Source: a virus
IMG/VR virus record: IMGVR_UViG_3300047319_001872
Location: 1-64,000 of that record
Reading direction: 5' to 3' (one strand)
DNA: 64,000 bases
Positions 16,110-24,851 of the stretch are shown piece by piece. The notes beneath the pieces were generated by a model. It saw nothing but the letters and a program-made list of their open reading frames with translations. It did not search any database and was not told the DNA's origin. Made by a program: the position numbers and the translations under genes. The number at the start of each line of letters is the position of its first letter. The stretch's first letter is position 1.

Positions 16110-17027
16110 TTACTTGCCCATCGCCACGTTCACGAGGTTCACGATCTGGCGCGCAAACTGCTGGTTCACCGACATGCTGGAGCGCTCCGCAATCTTGGCG
16201 ATCTGCGAGTTCTTGAACGTGCGTTCGCTGGTCGCCGCCATCATGATGGACAGCCACGTCGGCGGATGCTCGAGGGCCACGGCGATGAGTTCCGGTGCAT
16301 TCGGACCGAACCAGGTGCGCCCCAGAATCTGGTAGAGCACCCCGACGTTAAAGTCTTGCAGGCGGATCGAACCCGTCACTTCTTCAGCGCGATCACAGAA
16401 CTCTTTGATGCCGGTGAGCGGCGCAGTGAATTGATCGAGCACGTCGAGCACGTCGGTGTTCTTCGCGTGCGTGTTCTTGGCAATCGACTGCACCATGCGC
16501 AGCTTATCGCGCTCGGTGAGCTCCTTCATGTCGGTAAAGAGCGACTGATAGAAGAAGCCCGTGTAGACTGCCAGCTTCATCTGTTCGAGCGGATCGAGCG
16601 CAAAGCGGCGCGAGACGTTCTCGCTGATCCAGGCACAGAACACCTGCATGGCAAAGGGCGACACATCGCGCAGCACTTCGGCTGGGTGCGACAACCAGAT
16701 CGAGTTCAGCTTGGCGCGAAACACCAGCAAATCGTATTCGATCGGATTGCGCACGACGAACTCGCGCTGATGCGGATTCCATTTGCCGAAGGGTCGCGTG
16801 TCGATAACCAGATCGAGTTGGTTGCCTTCGCGTTCGATCAGGAGCGGATGCAAAAAGCTCGGGATGGTGGAGGTGAGCGTATCGCTGCCGTCAACCTGAC
16901 GGATGGGCGTATCGGCTACCGGGCTCAGCCAGCCCACGGTCATTGCTTTGGCGACTTCGCCTTGGAGCTTACTGACCGCGAAGCCTTCGCAAGCTTTCGT
17001 GTCGTAGGCTGTTCTGAAGATACTCAT
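16110..17027 (-). CDS. Virion-associated protein, 305 aa
   Basis: Starts MSIFRTAYDTKACEGFAVSK with a GGGATG box. The first 80 residues are beta-like (HPLLIEREGNQLDLVIDTRP); the rest is helical with repeated hydrophobic heptads. The first gene of the three-gene leftward virion block, separated by 17 bases from the 857-aa gene. Function unknown; its context suggests a neck, baseplate or tail completion role. Confidence 0.7.
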   Translation of the reverse strand: MSIFRTAYDTKACEGFAVSKLQGEVAKAMTVGWLSPVADTPIRQVDGSDTLTSTIPSFLHPLLIEREGNQLDLVIDTRPFGKWNPHQREFVVRNPIEYDLLVFRAKLNSIWLSHPAEVLRDVSPFAMQVFCAWISENVSRRFALDPLEQMKLAVYTGFFYQSLFTDMKELTERDKLRMVQSIAKNTHAKNTDVLDVLDQFTAPLTGIKEFCDRAEEVTGSIRLQDFNVGVLYQILGRTWFGPNAPELIAVALEHPPTWLSIMMAATSERTFKNSQIAKIAERSSMSVNQQFARQIVNLVNVAMGK

Positions 17028-17310
17028 GTTTCATCCCAGAGTGGTTGGGGTCGCTTGGACCAAAGTGTCTATTCATAGTGAAAACTTACTGCCCATCCTA
17101 TGGCGATTTTTACTTGGGCGCTTTGCAGCTCGAAAGTACCCCTCTGTAGCAGCCCCGGCGAATTAAATTTTAAATACTTATGACTGACATTTTCCTGCAG
17201 CTGGTGTTTTTGGCCAACTGATTTGGAGGGATACGGTCAGCCTCACCAGAGGACGCCAGGATGTTCAGCATCGTCTTCGAAACCATACCATTCAACTAAG
17301 GAATCGCGAA
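17028..17310. promoter_or_regulatory. Divergent promoter region between virion block and tail sheath
   Basis: 283 bases with no gene. An AT-rich run at 17160-17183 (TTAAATTTTAAATACTTATG) ends in TATGACTGAC. phiKZ late promoters carry TATG after AT-rich DNA, so this is a candidate rightward late promoter for the sheath. The reverse complement at 17066-17080 has CACTATGAATAG and could serve the leftward genes. Confidence 0.4.
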
Positions 17311-19449
17311 ATGGCGAATGCAATTATCAACGCCGCTCCGATGACGAACTTCCTCGGCGTGCAGGATAACAGCACCCGAGCACTGGTTCCGATTCCGGAG
17401 AACCTGCCGACCCACCTGGCGAAGGTCTATCTGTTTGCGCAGACTGGCCCTGGCCCGAGCCAACCGATGCTGGTCGGCGGTGACGGCATGACCCAGATGT
17501 ACGGTGCCGACACGTTCGACTATCTGAAGTCGTACGCTAACCACCAAACTGTGCTGGCCAACACGCTCAATGCAGCGGGCAACCAGATGATGATCGAGCG
17601 GGTCATTCCGACGGATGCAGCGCCGCGCGCGAACCTGCGCGTCTACCTCGATGTGTTGCCGACTAACGTGCCGGATTATGTCCGTAACGTCGACGGCTCG
17701 ATCAAGCTCGACACGGGCGGCAACCCGGTTCCAGTGACCGGCGAAGGTGCCACGATCGCAGGCTATCAAGTGAAGTGGGTTACGGCCTACATCACCCCGG
17801 AAGAAGACGGCACGACCAACTTCGGTGCGGGCGAGATCATTCCGGGCGACATGACTGACGGCGCGTCCGCTCAATCGCAGCGCTACCCGATCTTTGATCT
17901 GGAAGTGCCGCACATCGGTGCCGAAGGCAACTGGCACGGCTTCCGTATGTGGGCGCCCACCTCGGTGTCGAGCACGCCGATCAACGACGCGTACATCACC
18001 GACGATCTGATGTACCCGTTCCGCTTTGCGTTCGCTAACAAGCCGAGCGCTAACGGTACGGCTGCCATTGTGGCAGGCCGCGATGGCTCGCAGTACTACG
18101 ACCTGGGTTTCAAGCCCGGCGTGATCGACAAGTCGACGACGCAGAAAATGTACGTCGGCGACCGCCTGATCCAGGCTTACCAGAATCTGCAACCGACCGA
18201 CGGTACGCCGCCGGTGTGGGGTCCGTTCGGCAAGCTGAAGGTGTACGACGCGAACGTCGCCACGGTGTTGGGTCTGTTCTACGCAGCGGAGTACCCGGTA
18301 GCGGGTGCCTTCAGCGACTTCACGGGCGCAGCAGGTGAAGAGTACCTGTTCAACTTCGTGTCGGGCGTGTCGAGCCAGAACGTGCCGTATCATTCGTTCC
18401 AGGTGGTCACGCAAGCGGCTAACGCCGTGCGCTTCACGCAGAATTCGACGATCTACGCGTCGGGTGGTTCGGACGGCACGATGAATGATGCGTCGTTCGC
18501 GACGCTGGTGTCCGCGGCAGTGGCGGGTTACGCTGATCCGAATGCGTACCTGCAAGATACGGCTACGTATCCGGAATCGATCCTGTACGACACGGGCTTC
18601 CCGCTCGAAACGAAGTACGACCTGTGCCAATTCATCTCGGTCCGTAAGGATACCGCGGTGGTGCTCTCCGTCTACGACGGCAGCGGCCAGGTGATGACGG
18701 CGGCTCAGGAATCGGCTCTCGCCATCGCGCTGCGTACGCGTTTGCAGATGTACCCGGAGTCGGACTACTTCGGCACCGCCACGATGCGCGGCATGATCAT
18801 CGGTCGCTCCGGCACGCTGATCAACAGCCTGTACGGCAAGCGCTTGCCGCTCACCATCGAGTTCGCAGCGAAAGCGGCGAAGTACATGGGCGCGGGCGAC
18901 GGCGTGTGGAAGTCGGTGTACTCGTTCGACAGCGACCCGCTGAATCAAGTGACGCTGATGACGGACATCAACGTGACCTTCACGCCTGCCTCGGTGCGCA
19001 ACAGCGACTGGGACAACGGTCTCGTGTGGGTGGAGTCGTACGGCCGTCGCTCGTACTACTTCCCGGCGTTCAAGACGGTGTACGACGACGACACCTCGGT
19101 GCTCACCAGCTTCTTCACCATGATGGGCTGCGTGGAACTCGAGAAGGTCGGCGACCGTATCCGTCGCAAGTTCAGCGGCAACAGCAAGCTGAAGCCTGGC
19201 CAGTTGGTCGACCAGGTGAACAAGGAAGCGGTGAAGCAGACGAACCAGCGCTTCGATGGTCGCTTCACGATCATCCCGAACTGCTACTTCACGGCAGACG
19301 ACACGCAACGCGGCTACAGCTGGACGCTGATGCTGAAGATCTACGCGGACAACATGGATACGGTGGAAACGCTGATCATCCAGGCGAATCGTTCGTCGGA
19401 TCTGTCGACCACCTCGGGTGGTACGGCCCAGCAGCTGATCGCGACCTAA
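17311..19449 (+). CDS. Contractile tail sheath protein, 712 aa
   Basis: Forms the contracting outer tube of the myovirus tail. Length matches phiKZ gp29 (about 695 aa). The N-terminal 30 residues and the C-terminal third (from about residue 480) have the conserved sheath layout, including KSVYSFDSDPLNQVTLMTDI and GLVWVESYGRRSYYFPAFKT. The last 130 residues (TMMGCVELEKVGDRIRRKF onward) correspond to the C-terminal linker domain that joins neighbouring subunits. Strong AAGGA box and very uniform, biased codons, as expected for a highly expressed capsid-class gene. The tail tube gene follows after a hairpin. Confidence 0.85.
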   Translation: MANAIINAAPMTNFLGVQDNSTRALVPIPENLPTHLAKVYLFAQTGPGPSQPMLVGGDGMTQMYGADTFDYLKSYANHQTVLANTLNAAGNQMMIERVIPTDAAPRANLRVYLDVLPTNVPDYVRNVDGSIKLDTGGNPVPVTGEGATIAGYQVKWVTAYITPEEDGTTNFGAGEIIPGDMTDGASAQSQRYPIFDLEVPHIGAEGNWHGFRMWAPTSVSSTPINDAYITDDLMYPFRFAFANKPSANGTAAIVAGRDGSQYYDLGFKPGVIDKSTTQKMYVGDRLIQAYQNLQPTDGTPPVWGPFGKLKVYDANVATVLGLFYAAEYPVAGAFSDFTGAAGEEYLFNFVSGVSSQNVPYHSFQVVTQAANAVRFTQNSTIYASGGSDGTMNDASFATLVSAAVAGYADPNAYLQDTATYPESILYDTGFPLETKYDLCQFISVRKDTAVVLSVYDGSGQVMTAAQESALAIALRTRLQMYPESDYFGTATMRGMIIGRSGTLINSLYGKRLPLTIEFAAKAAKYMGAGDGVWKSVYSFDSDPLNQVTLMTDINVTFTPASVRNSDWDNGLVWVESYGRRSYYFPAFKTVYDDDTSVLTSFFTMMGCVELEKVGDRIRRKFSGNSKLKPGQLVDQVNKEAVKQTNQRFDGRFTIIPNCYFTADDTQRGYSWTLMLKIYADNMDTVETLIIQANRSSDLSTTSGGTAQQLIAT

Positions 19450-19464
19450 GCAATCCACGGGTGG

Positions 19465-19480
19465 GGGAGCTACGGCTCCC
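19465..19480 (+). terminator. Hairpin between sheath and tube genes
   Basis: Stem GGGAGC/GCTCCC with a TACG loop, followed by TCTCT, 35 bases before the tube start codon. Probably a partial terminator setting the sheath to tube ratio. Confidence 0.5.
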
Positions 19481-19515
19481 TCTCTAGCTGACATTCTTAA
19501 GAACAGGAGTTTTAC

Positions 19516-20436
19516 ATGAGCCGTATCGCACAAACGCTGTTGCCGCAAGGTTACGCGTTCGGCGCTGGCGTGAATATCCCGATGGCGGATCTGCAGTATT
19601 CCGCACAAATGGGTTACGCACCGGATCTGACGGAGTGGGTCGGTAATCAGGCGTACGTGCGCCGGAACCTGATCGCTCTGCTGATCGAAGCCCCGACCGC
19701 TTTCTCGGACCTGCCGAACCCGGACTACTGGATCGGCACGCTGCGCGCCCTGGTCGAGCTGCACCCGCTCACCATCACGGGCCTGAGCTCCACGCTCACG
19801 GTCGACACCACGGACGGTAACCCCGTCGGCGGTGGCGGTCAGGTGCAAGAAGAATTCACCGACGTGAAGGAAAGCCGCTCGCAGCCGAACTTCCGCTGGA
19901 ACGAAAAGTACGGCATGCCGATCAACCGCTTCCTGCGCGGCTGGATTCAGTACTGCATGATGGACCCGAACAGCAAGGTCGCCTCGATCAACACGATCGC
20001 GGGCAACCAAGTCACCGACATGCTGCCGGACCGTTACACGATGACCTGCGCGTTCATCGAACCGGACCCGACCCACACCAAGGTCAACAAGTCCTGGCTC
20101 GTGACGAACATGTTCCCGAAGACCTCGGGCGAAGTCACTGGTCAGCGCGATCTGAACAGCGGCGGCGAAATCGTGGCGTACGACGTCGAGTTCGCCGGTA
20201 TTGCGCAGTTTGGCCTGGGTGTCGACGCGTTCAACCAGACGCTGCTCAACGGTATCAACATCACGGGCGCGAACCCGTACGAGCGTGCACCGTTCGTCGA
20301 TTCGATCGCCGCTGATGTGGCGAACTGGGGTACCTCGAACTACGCTCAAGGCATCAGCGATCTCGCTGCTGGCGCGGCGCAAGTTCAAGCCGGTCTGACC
20401 GGTAGCGATTCCCTCTCGGTGAACGTCACGTTCTAA
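19516..20436 (+). CDS. Tail tube protein, 306 aa
   Basis: Inner tube of the contractile tail. It follows the sheath gene directly, as phiKZ gp30 follows gp29, and has a matching length near 300 residues. The centre contains FRWNEKYGMPINRFLRGWIQ, then beta strands ending in YDVEFAGIAQFGLGVDAFNQ, the pattern of the gp19/Hcp-like tube fold. The C-terminus is Ala/Gly rich. AGGAG box before the ATG; strong codon bias like the sheath. Confidence 0.8.
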   Translation: MSRIAQTLLPQGYAFGAGVNIPMADLQYSAQMGYAPDLTEWVGNQAYVRRNLIALLIEAPTAFSDLPNPDYWIGTLRALVELHPLTITGLSSTLTVDTTDGNPVGGGGQVQEEFTDVKESRSQPNFRWNEKYGMPINRFLRGWIQYCMMDPNSKVASINTIAGNQVTDMLPDRYTMTCAFIEPDPTHTKVNKSWLVTNMFPKTSGEVTGQRDLNSGGEIVAYDVEFAGIAQFGLGVDAFNQTLLNGINITGANPYERAPFVDSIAADVANWGTSNYAQGISDLAAGAAQVQAGLTGSDSLSVNVTF

Positions 20437-20465
20437 GACGAAACCAAAAAAAGAGTGATAGCGGC

Positions 20466-20506
20466 ATAGAGCCAGAAAAGACCTTTGCGGGTCTTTTCTG
20501 GCTTTT
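20466..20506. terminator. Strong bidirectional terminator between convergent genes
   Basis: Perfect 12-bp stem GCCAGAAAAGAC/GTCTTTTCTGGC followed by TTTTATG, framed by CGGCATAGA and TATGCCG. It separates the tail tube gene from the leftward RNA ligase gene. Confidence 0.85.
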
Positions 20507-20520
20507 ATGTCGTTATGCCG

Positions 20521-21948
20521 TTAGGCAGTTGCGGCCGCTTCTTGCGCTTCTTCTTCCTCGCCCTCCAACTCGCCCATCAATTCGAGCCACTTGTTGGAGA
20601 TCACCTTGAACGACTGGCCTGTCTCGTGATTCTTCATCACTAGTCCTTCGCGCAACGTCGGCTTCGGATCAGACGGCGACGTCGCCAGCAGTGCCGACTT
20701 ACCGTCGGCGAGCTTGAGCAACTCGTTCATGTCCGCAGGCAACTTGATACGGGCCAGCTTCGGATCAACCGGGATGTAATCCAAACCCAAGTAAGCGGCG
20801 ATTGCCTTGGTTTCATCCGGCGTGAATCGGTAGGTCCCATTGCCGTAGGCGCGATACACGTAGAAGCGGTTTTCGGCCAGCTTTTCAGCATTGCCGTTGA
20901 ACTTCGGTCCGACCATCTCGCCTTGAATCGCCACGATCTTGCCGTGAGCGAATGCCAGCCCAATCCCCTTAGCAATCGACACGTCCATCATCAGCGCTCG
21001 ATTGAGCGCTTTCAGATTCTGCACGATACCTTGGTTGAGCATCCAGCGCACCAACGGCACCCCCGTCGGATCGAAGCCCTTCTTCCAGCGCGGCACCTCG
21101 CACTCACCACCGCGCAAGCGCCGTGGCACGAAACGCATCCAGTCCGACACATAGACCTTGAACGATTCCTTGCGGGTGTAGGGGACAAACTCGGTGCGCA
21201 GCGACCAGTTGCGTTGAGCCAGGCCGATGTCGCCGGTATCCAGATCCTGGTAGGCCATGGCGGATTCACCATCGAGCTTGACTGAACCTTCCCAGTCATC
21301 GCCTTCCTTGACGAGCCTGTCGTATTCCTTTTTCAGGTTCTGGACACGCTCTTCATCGGACTTCACATGCCCACGCGGGAAGTCTTGCAGGCCGTCGACC
21401 AAAATGCCGTCGATCAACTTCATGCGCAGCTTCCACCACCAGCTCTTGGTCTGTCGCCCGCGCTCGCCTGCTTCTTCTGCCAGACGGCGCAGGTACAGTT
21501 TGTACTCGACCGGATTCACGTACTTGAGAATCTCGAGCTCCTGCGTGACGTTGGCTTCCTCTTCACCCTGCGCAGTGGCAGTGGCGATCTTGAGCAAAGC
21601 CGGAATGCTTTCGAGATTCTTCAGCTGCATGAGCAGACCCTGCGAGCGCACGCCGCGCAGCTTGAGGGTCTTGATCACGGCGTATTCCTTCCCGCCGTTT
21701 TCCGTGTCTTGCCGGATCAGCAGGTAGCGCTTGTCGAAGTCACCCCACACTGGGCTATCCAACGGAACCGCCGCGTCGATCTCGAAGTAGACAGCAAAGT
21801 CCCCGACCTTGTACAGTTCCTTCTGGACCACACATTCCCACCCCCCAACGACCGCAATTTCCAGACGGTCGGCTTTCTTGATCGGCTTGATCTCATCGAT
21901 CTTGACGATACGGGCGAGCGCCCGCGTTTCTTCTTTTACGAACGGCAT
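20521..21948 (-). CDS. RNA ligase of the Rnl5 (DRB0094-like) type, 475 aa
   Basis: ATP-dependent nucleotidyltransferase expected to seal RNA nicks. Residues 1-90 form an OB-fold-like N-terminal domain (ALARIVKIDEIKPIKKADRL; GDFAVYFEIDAAVPLDSPVW), the arrangement of the Deinococcus DRB0094 ligase family rather than T4 Rnl1 or Rnl2. The catalytic motif I lysine is K224 in EGSVKLDGES; motif III is FYVYRAY, motif IV is REGLVMKN and motif V is SFKVISNKWL. An insert at residues 130-200 is charged and helical. It starts the leftward group of small genes after the tail genes, and its own start at 21948 has only a weak box. Likely role: repair of tRNA or RNA cut by host defences, an inference. Confidence 0.85.
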   Translation of the reverse strand: MPFVKEETRALARIVKIDEIKPIKKADRLEIAVVGGWECVVQKELYKVGDFAVYFEIDAAVPLDSPVWGDFDKRYLLIRQDTENGGKEYAVIKTLKLRGVRSQGLLMQLKNLESIPALLKIATATAQGEEEANVTQELEILKYVNPVEYKLYLRRLAEEAGERGRQTKSWWWKLRMKLIDGILVDGLQDFPRGHVKSDEERVQNLKKEYDRLVKEGDDWEGSVKLDGESAMAYQDLDTGDIGLAQRNWSLRTEFVPYTRKESFKVYVSDWMRFVPRRLRGGECEVPRWKKGFDPTGVPLVRWMLNQGIVQNLKALNRALMMDVSIAKGIGLAFAHGKIVAIQGEMVGPKFNGNAEKLAENRFYVYRAYGNGTYRFTPDETKAIAAYLGLDYIPVDPKLARIKLPADMNELLKLADGKSALLATSPSDPKPTLREGLVMKNHETGQSFKVISNKWLELMGELEGEEEEAQEAAATA

Positions 21949-21959
21949 TGTAATTCTCT

Positions 21960-22361
21960 TTAGATAAGTACGTCGCGAATAAACGGAACGCGAAAGCGCG
22001 CCTGCTCTTTAAGCCAAGCGCGGGTCTGCCAGTAGTCCTTGTGCCAGATCGAATCAATCTTACAATCGTGATCGAGGCTCAAGGTAAAGCCAAACTCGTC
22101 CCCCGTCGCTAACACAAAGACGAGGTGGTAGCCGGGCCGCCCGCTTGGGTTCCACCATTCGTCCTGCTGATCAATGATGGCAGGCGTGAAGCACCAGGCG
22201 GCGGCTTGCACGCCACAATCAAAGGACAGGCGCAGTCGCTGCAGGGTGCGCAGATACCCCATCTGAATCTCGAGCATCATGCAGTTATACGTTGCTTCGT
22301 CACGCGCGTGGTGATGCAAGAACAACTGCAAACGAGTATCGAGATTAAGATGACGTGGCAT
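21960..22361 (-). CDS. Hypothetical protein, 133 aa
   Basis: Starts MPRHLNLDTRLQLFLHHHAR with a CCGGAG box. It contains HHHARDEATYNC near the start and a Trp-rich middle (QDEWWNPSGRPGYHL), followed by strands (VFVLATGDEFGFTLSL). No family recognised. It overlaps the end of the gene at 22345 by 17 bases and is followed after 11 bases by the RNA ligase, so it is part of one leftward operon. Confidence 0.65.
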   Translation of the reverse strand: MPRHLNLDTRLQLFLHHHARDEATYNCMMLEIQMGYLRTLQRLRLSFDCGVQAAAWCFTPAIIDQQDEWWNPSGRPGYHLVFVLATGDEFGFTLSLDHDCKIDSIWHKDYWQTRAWLKEQARFRVPFIRDVLI

Positions 22362-22698
22362 CAGGGAGCTCCGGTTTCGGAAAATGATCTTTGGTTATTT
22401 CACCCATTAACTTCACTCTCCATCCCATCGACTCTAGGTGAGCTTTTGCATGGTGAATGAATAGTAATCGGTGACAGAACACCCCAGCCGGGCAGTAGCA
22501 CCCATACGCTGCGTACGGATACACGGAGAGGCGATCCCACGCCGCTCGATGCATGTCACGCGACTCCACCATCTTGTCTTCGTAGAGTTCCGTGTAGCTC
22601 TGCTCGTTTAAGCGCCCGTCCTTGTACGCCTTTACATTCTCCCAATCCGGTGCAAACGCCAGGACCCCTGACTTGGCGGTGGTGTCAATCAGTTTAAT
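22345..22698 (-). CDS. DUF488-like protein with a non-ATG start, about 117 aa
   Basis: The protein-like part begins KLIDTTAKSGVLAFAPDW and contains CYCPAGVFCHRLLFIHHAKA near residues 75-95. That Cys-x-Cys-...-FCHR-LL cluster is typical of DUF488 and related phage proteins of unknown function. The frame has no ATG, GTG or TTG near this N-terminus. An ATT at 22698 gives (M)KLIDTTAKSG, with GGGA about 10 bases upstream. The alternative is a +1 shift from the preceding gene, whose stop is at 22733. The open frame extends to 23082, but the added part is Ser/Thr-rich antisense-like translation. Confidence 0.6.
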   Translation of the reverse strand: MKLIDTTAKSGVLAFAPDWENVKAYKDGRLNEQSYTELYEDKMVESRDMHRAAWDRLSVYPYAAYGCYCPAGVFCHRLLFIHHAKAHLESMGWRVKLMGEITKDHFPKPELPDATSS

Positions 22699-22732
22699 GT
22701 GATCGACATCCCGACCTATCAGGTAAGGGGTT

Positions 22733-23506
22733 TCAGCCCCAGACGGGTCGGCGGTAGCCGGTGATGGGGTCGATGACGTCGTGCTTGACGTTGCCGAATC
22801 CGAGGGTAGGGTCGACGACGCCGTCGGGGTTGACGTCGACTCGGCGCTCGATGTCGCGCTTCGTGCGCGCAGCAGCCTGTGCTGCCCAAGCTGAATTGTC
22901 CAGAGAAAGAACTGCGGGGTAGGACTTGGGGATGCTGGTGTGTCGGTAGACGAGATGGCGGATGCGTCCACAGGTCGGACCTCCCGTACGGTAGTTAAGG
23001 GATTCCCAGTCCGTGCGCTCGAGCACGTAACCGTTCGCGTCCAGCGACTCCTCATCGAAGAGGACATTGCCGACGACTGCACCGTCGGGCGCCTTCTGGT
23101 TAAAGAGCTGCGCGACGTGGATGCGACTCACGAAGCCCGTGAGGCTCGGAGTGTTACTGCGCTGCACCAGCCGGTGGATCGCACCGTGCTGATAGTCGAC
23201 CAGCCAGTGTTGGGTTTCGAGATTGGACACTTCGCCCAGATAGAGCTGGTTGTCTTCGCGATAGGCGTTGATCAAATCCGTGCTCAGCTGACCGTTGTGG
23301 TCAATCAGGTGGGAAATAGCCTGCGTCGCATTACAGGCGCTATACGCCTCTTCTGCGCAATGCAGCACCTGACCCTGCAAGATGTTCTTCAGACGGCTCA
23401 GAGAGTGGTTTAAGAGCGCCGGAGCACCATCCTTGTACACGGGGCGACCCGCTTGGTCCAAAGTGATGATCAACTGCACGTTTTCTTTGCGGTTTTGTTC
23501 TTTCAT
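22733..23506 (-). CDS. Hypothetical protein, 257 aa
   Basis: Starts MKEQNRKENVQLIITLDQAG at 23506 with an AGGGA box; the frame to 23581 lacks a start signal and covers a hairpin. Contains EEAYSACNATQAISHLIDHN and a C-terminal DNSAWAAQAAARTKRDIERR region, largely helical and charged. No family recognised. It precedes the DUF488-like gene whose start is obscure, so both may be expressed from the same message. Confidence 0.65.
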   Translation of the reverse strand: MKEQNRKENVQLIITLDQAGRPVYKDGAPALLNHSLSRLKNILQGQVLHCAEEAYSACNATQAISHLIDHNGQLSTDLINAYREDNQLYLGEVSNLETQHWLVDYQHGAIHRLVQRSNTPSLTGFVSRIHVAQLFNQKAPDGAVVGNVLFDEESLDANGYVLERTDWESLNYRTGGPTCGRIRHLVYRHTSIPKSYPAVLSLDNSAWAAQAAARTKRDIERRVDVNPDGVVDPTLGFGNVKHDVIDPITGYRRPVWG

Positions 23507-23541
23507 GGTCCCTGCAACAACAAAAAAATAAGATGTCACAA

Positions 23542-23569
23542 ACTCCCAGAGGCCGAAACCCCTGGGAGT
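23542..23569. terminator. Hairpin between leftward genes
   Basis: Inverted repeat ACTCCCAG/CTGGGAGT around a GC-rich loop, located between the stop at 23611 and the start at 23506. On the leftward strand it is followed by TTTGTG only. Confidence 0.55.
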
Positions 23570-23610
23570 ATTCCTCAGCAACTGCCCCCGTAAACGGATG
23601 CGGAGCTGGC

Positions 23611-24096
23611 TTAGTCGCTCAGCGCCGACGCGGCGATGTCCGTCAGGTGATCACGCACCTTCTTGAATTCGCCACGCGATTGCGAACCGCCGTAGAAGTC
23701 GAGCTTCAGCGAGCCGGTGCCGAACTTGGTGGTCGGCTCTTGGCCCGGTGCGCGCACTTGCGACGAACGCTCGAAAACGCCTTCGAACTTCGACTTGCCG
23801 ACCGTCGGGAACGTGGCCGTCACTTCGTTCACGCTCTTGTGCTTCTTGAAGAAGTCGACGCCGGTTTCGCCGAGTGCCAGGAACGATGCGGCAGCGAAAC
23901 GCGTGTTGTGGTTGTCGATCGCGAGCACGGTGTCGGCGCTCACGCCTTCGGGCAGCAGTTCGACGTACACGCCCTTCAGCTTTTCCGGATCGGCGAGGCC
24001 GGTCTTCGGATCGATGTGGATGTGCTTCTTGATCTTGTCGGCCAGTTCACGCGTTTCCGGCTTGAAGACGATGGATTCTTTAACAGTCGTGGTCAT
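23611..24096 (-). CDS. Hypothetical protein, 161 aa, strong codon bias
   Basis: Starts MTTTVKESIVFKPETRELAD with an AAGGAAACG box. Compact alpha/beta protein; residues 40-70 (GVYVELLPEGVSADTVLAID) and 90-130 are strand-rich, with a Gly/Gln-rich segment near residue 130. Codon use resembles the tail genes, suggesting high expression, perhaps a virion component. No family recognised. It is isolated by a hairpin downstream. Confidence 0.7.
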   Translation of the reverse strand: MTTTVKESIVFKPETRELADKIKKHIHIDPKTGLADPEKLKGVYVELLPEGVSADTVLAIDNHNTRFAAASFLALGETGVDFFKKHKSVNEVTATFPTVGKSKFEGVFERSSQVRAPGQEPTTKFGTGSLKLDFYGGSQSRGEFKKVRDHLTDIAASALSD

Positions 24097-24169
24097 GATA
24101 CGTTTCCTTGTTTATCAGAATGGTGATGAAAAGAGAGTTACTACCTGGAGTCCTTGAGCTCAAGAACCA

Positions 24170-24655
24170 CTATTTGCTTCGAGCGTACTGGTTGCCGCCG
24201 GAAGGCTGCCGAGAAATCGTCGGGCGGCTCCCGTACGGCTTCCGCGGCGTTCTCACCTCAGTGCGGTTGGAGGGCACCGAGTTGAACTTGTCGGCCAATG
24301 CTTCCACTGCCGCCGGAGCTGCTGCCACCGGCGTGTCGATGCGCGCAGCTTTGAGCGCGGGACTGGAAAGGATGTGGCCGGAGATGTGAGTCTTACCCTG
24401 TTGCAGGTCGCGACTGACGTGATCGCGCCCGCCGAAGACGATAAACTTGCCTTCGAGCTTGAAGAAACTGATCGTGCCGCCATGGAACTGCGGACAGTCT
24501 TGCGAGAGGTCGATCATGGCAAGCGCTGCGTCGGAGAAGTTGATGTCCTTTACCTCGACAGAAGCGATGCTACCGGAGCCAGCTTTGGCCATGACTTTGG
24601 TCAGCGAGTACTGCTGGTCTTTGAAGGTCAGGATGACTTTCGAAATATCTTCCAT
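24170..24655 (-). CDS. Possible ParB-like fold protein, 161 aa
   Basis: Starts MEDISKVILTFKDQQYSLTK; only a poor ribosome site is seen. Residues about 55-100 (FFKLEGKFIVFGGRDHVSRD then LQQGKTHISGHIL) resemble the end of a ParB/Srx-like domain, where a Gly-Gly/Arg-Asp-His turn precedes an amphipathic helix and an edge strand. The C-terminal 55 residues are Pro/Ala/Arg rich and probably disordered. Leftward transcription likely starts at the early-type promoter at 24763. The ParB resemblance is weak and by eye. Confidence 0.6.
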   Translation of the reverse strand: MEDISKVILTFKDQQYSLTKVMAKAGSGSIASVEVKDINFSDAALAMIDLSQDCPQFHGGTISFFKLEGKFIVFGGRDHVSRDLQQGKTHISGHILSSPALKAARIDTPVAAAPAAVEALADKFNSVPSNRTEVRTPRKPYGSRPTISRQPSGGNQYARSK

Positions 24656-24762
24656 GATAGATGCAGAGAATTCCTCGTGTTTAGGGACGATACTGTTATC
24701 GCATAGCAGGAGTCACGCGCGTAAAATAATCCGCGTATTTGAGTGCTTCTGTTTTTGCTCTG

Positions 24763-24787
24763 GTTAGTGATATATCGTTGAGTTTTC
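24763..24787 (-). promoter_or_regulatory. phiKZ-early-like promoter, leftward (site D)
   Basis: Reverse-strand AACTCAACGATATATCACTA; the TATATCAC core differs by one base from the phiKZ early consensus TATATTAC. It lies 108 bases before the start at 24655. Confidence 0.55.
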
Positions 24788-24807
24788 TTTGAATCATGCG
24801 GTTTAGC

Positions 24808-24839
24808 GGCATAAACCCCAGGGTTTCCCCTGGGGCAGC
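24808..24839. terminator. Hairpin of the CGGCATA family after the protease gene
   Basis: CGGCATAAA followed by the stem CCCCAGGG/CCCTGGGG. It lies just past the stop of the leftward gene at 24852 and before the leftward promoter at 24763. Confidence 0.65.
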
Positions 24840-24851
24840 CTTACGGTGGGA

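Noticed and set aside
17296-20388. Leftward open frame of 1030 codons
   Set aside because: It lies wholly antisense to the sheath and tube genes, is Arg/His/Val-rich and has no ribosome site. Such frames arise from the strong GC third-position bias of the real genes.
22345-23082. Full 245-codon frame upstream of the DUF488-like part
   Set aside because: Its first 115 residues are Ser/Thr/Pro-rich translation overlapping the 257-aa gene in another frame and have no ribosome site.
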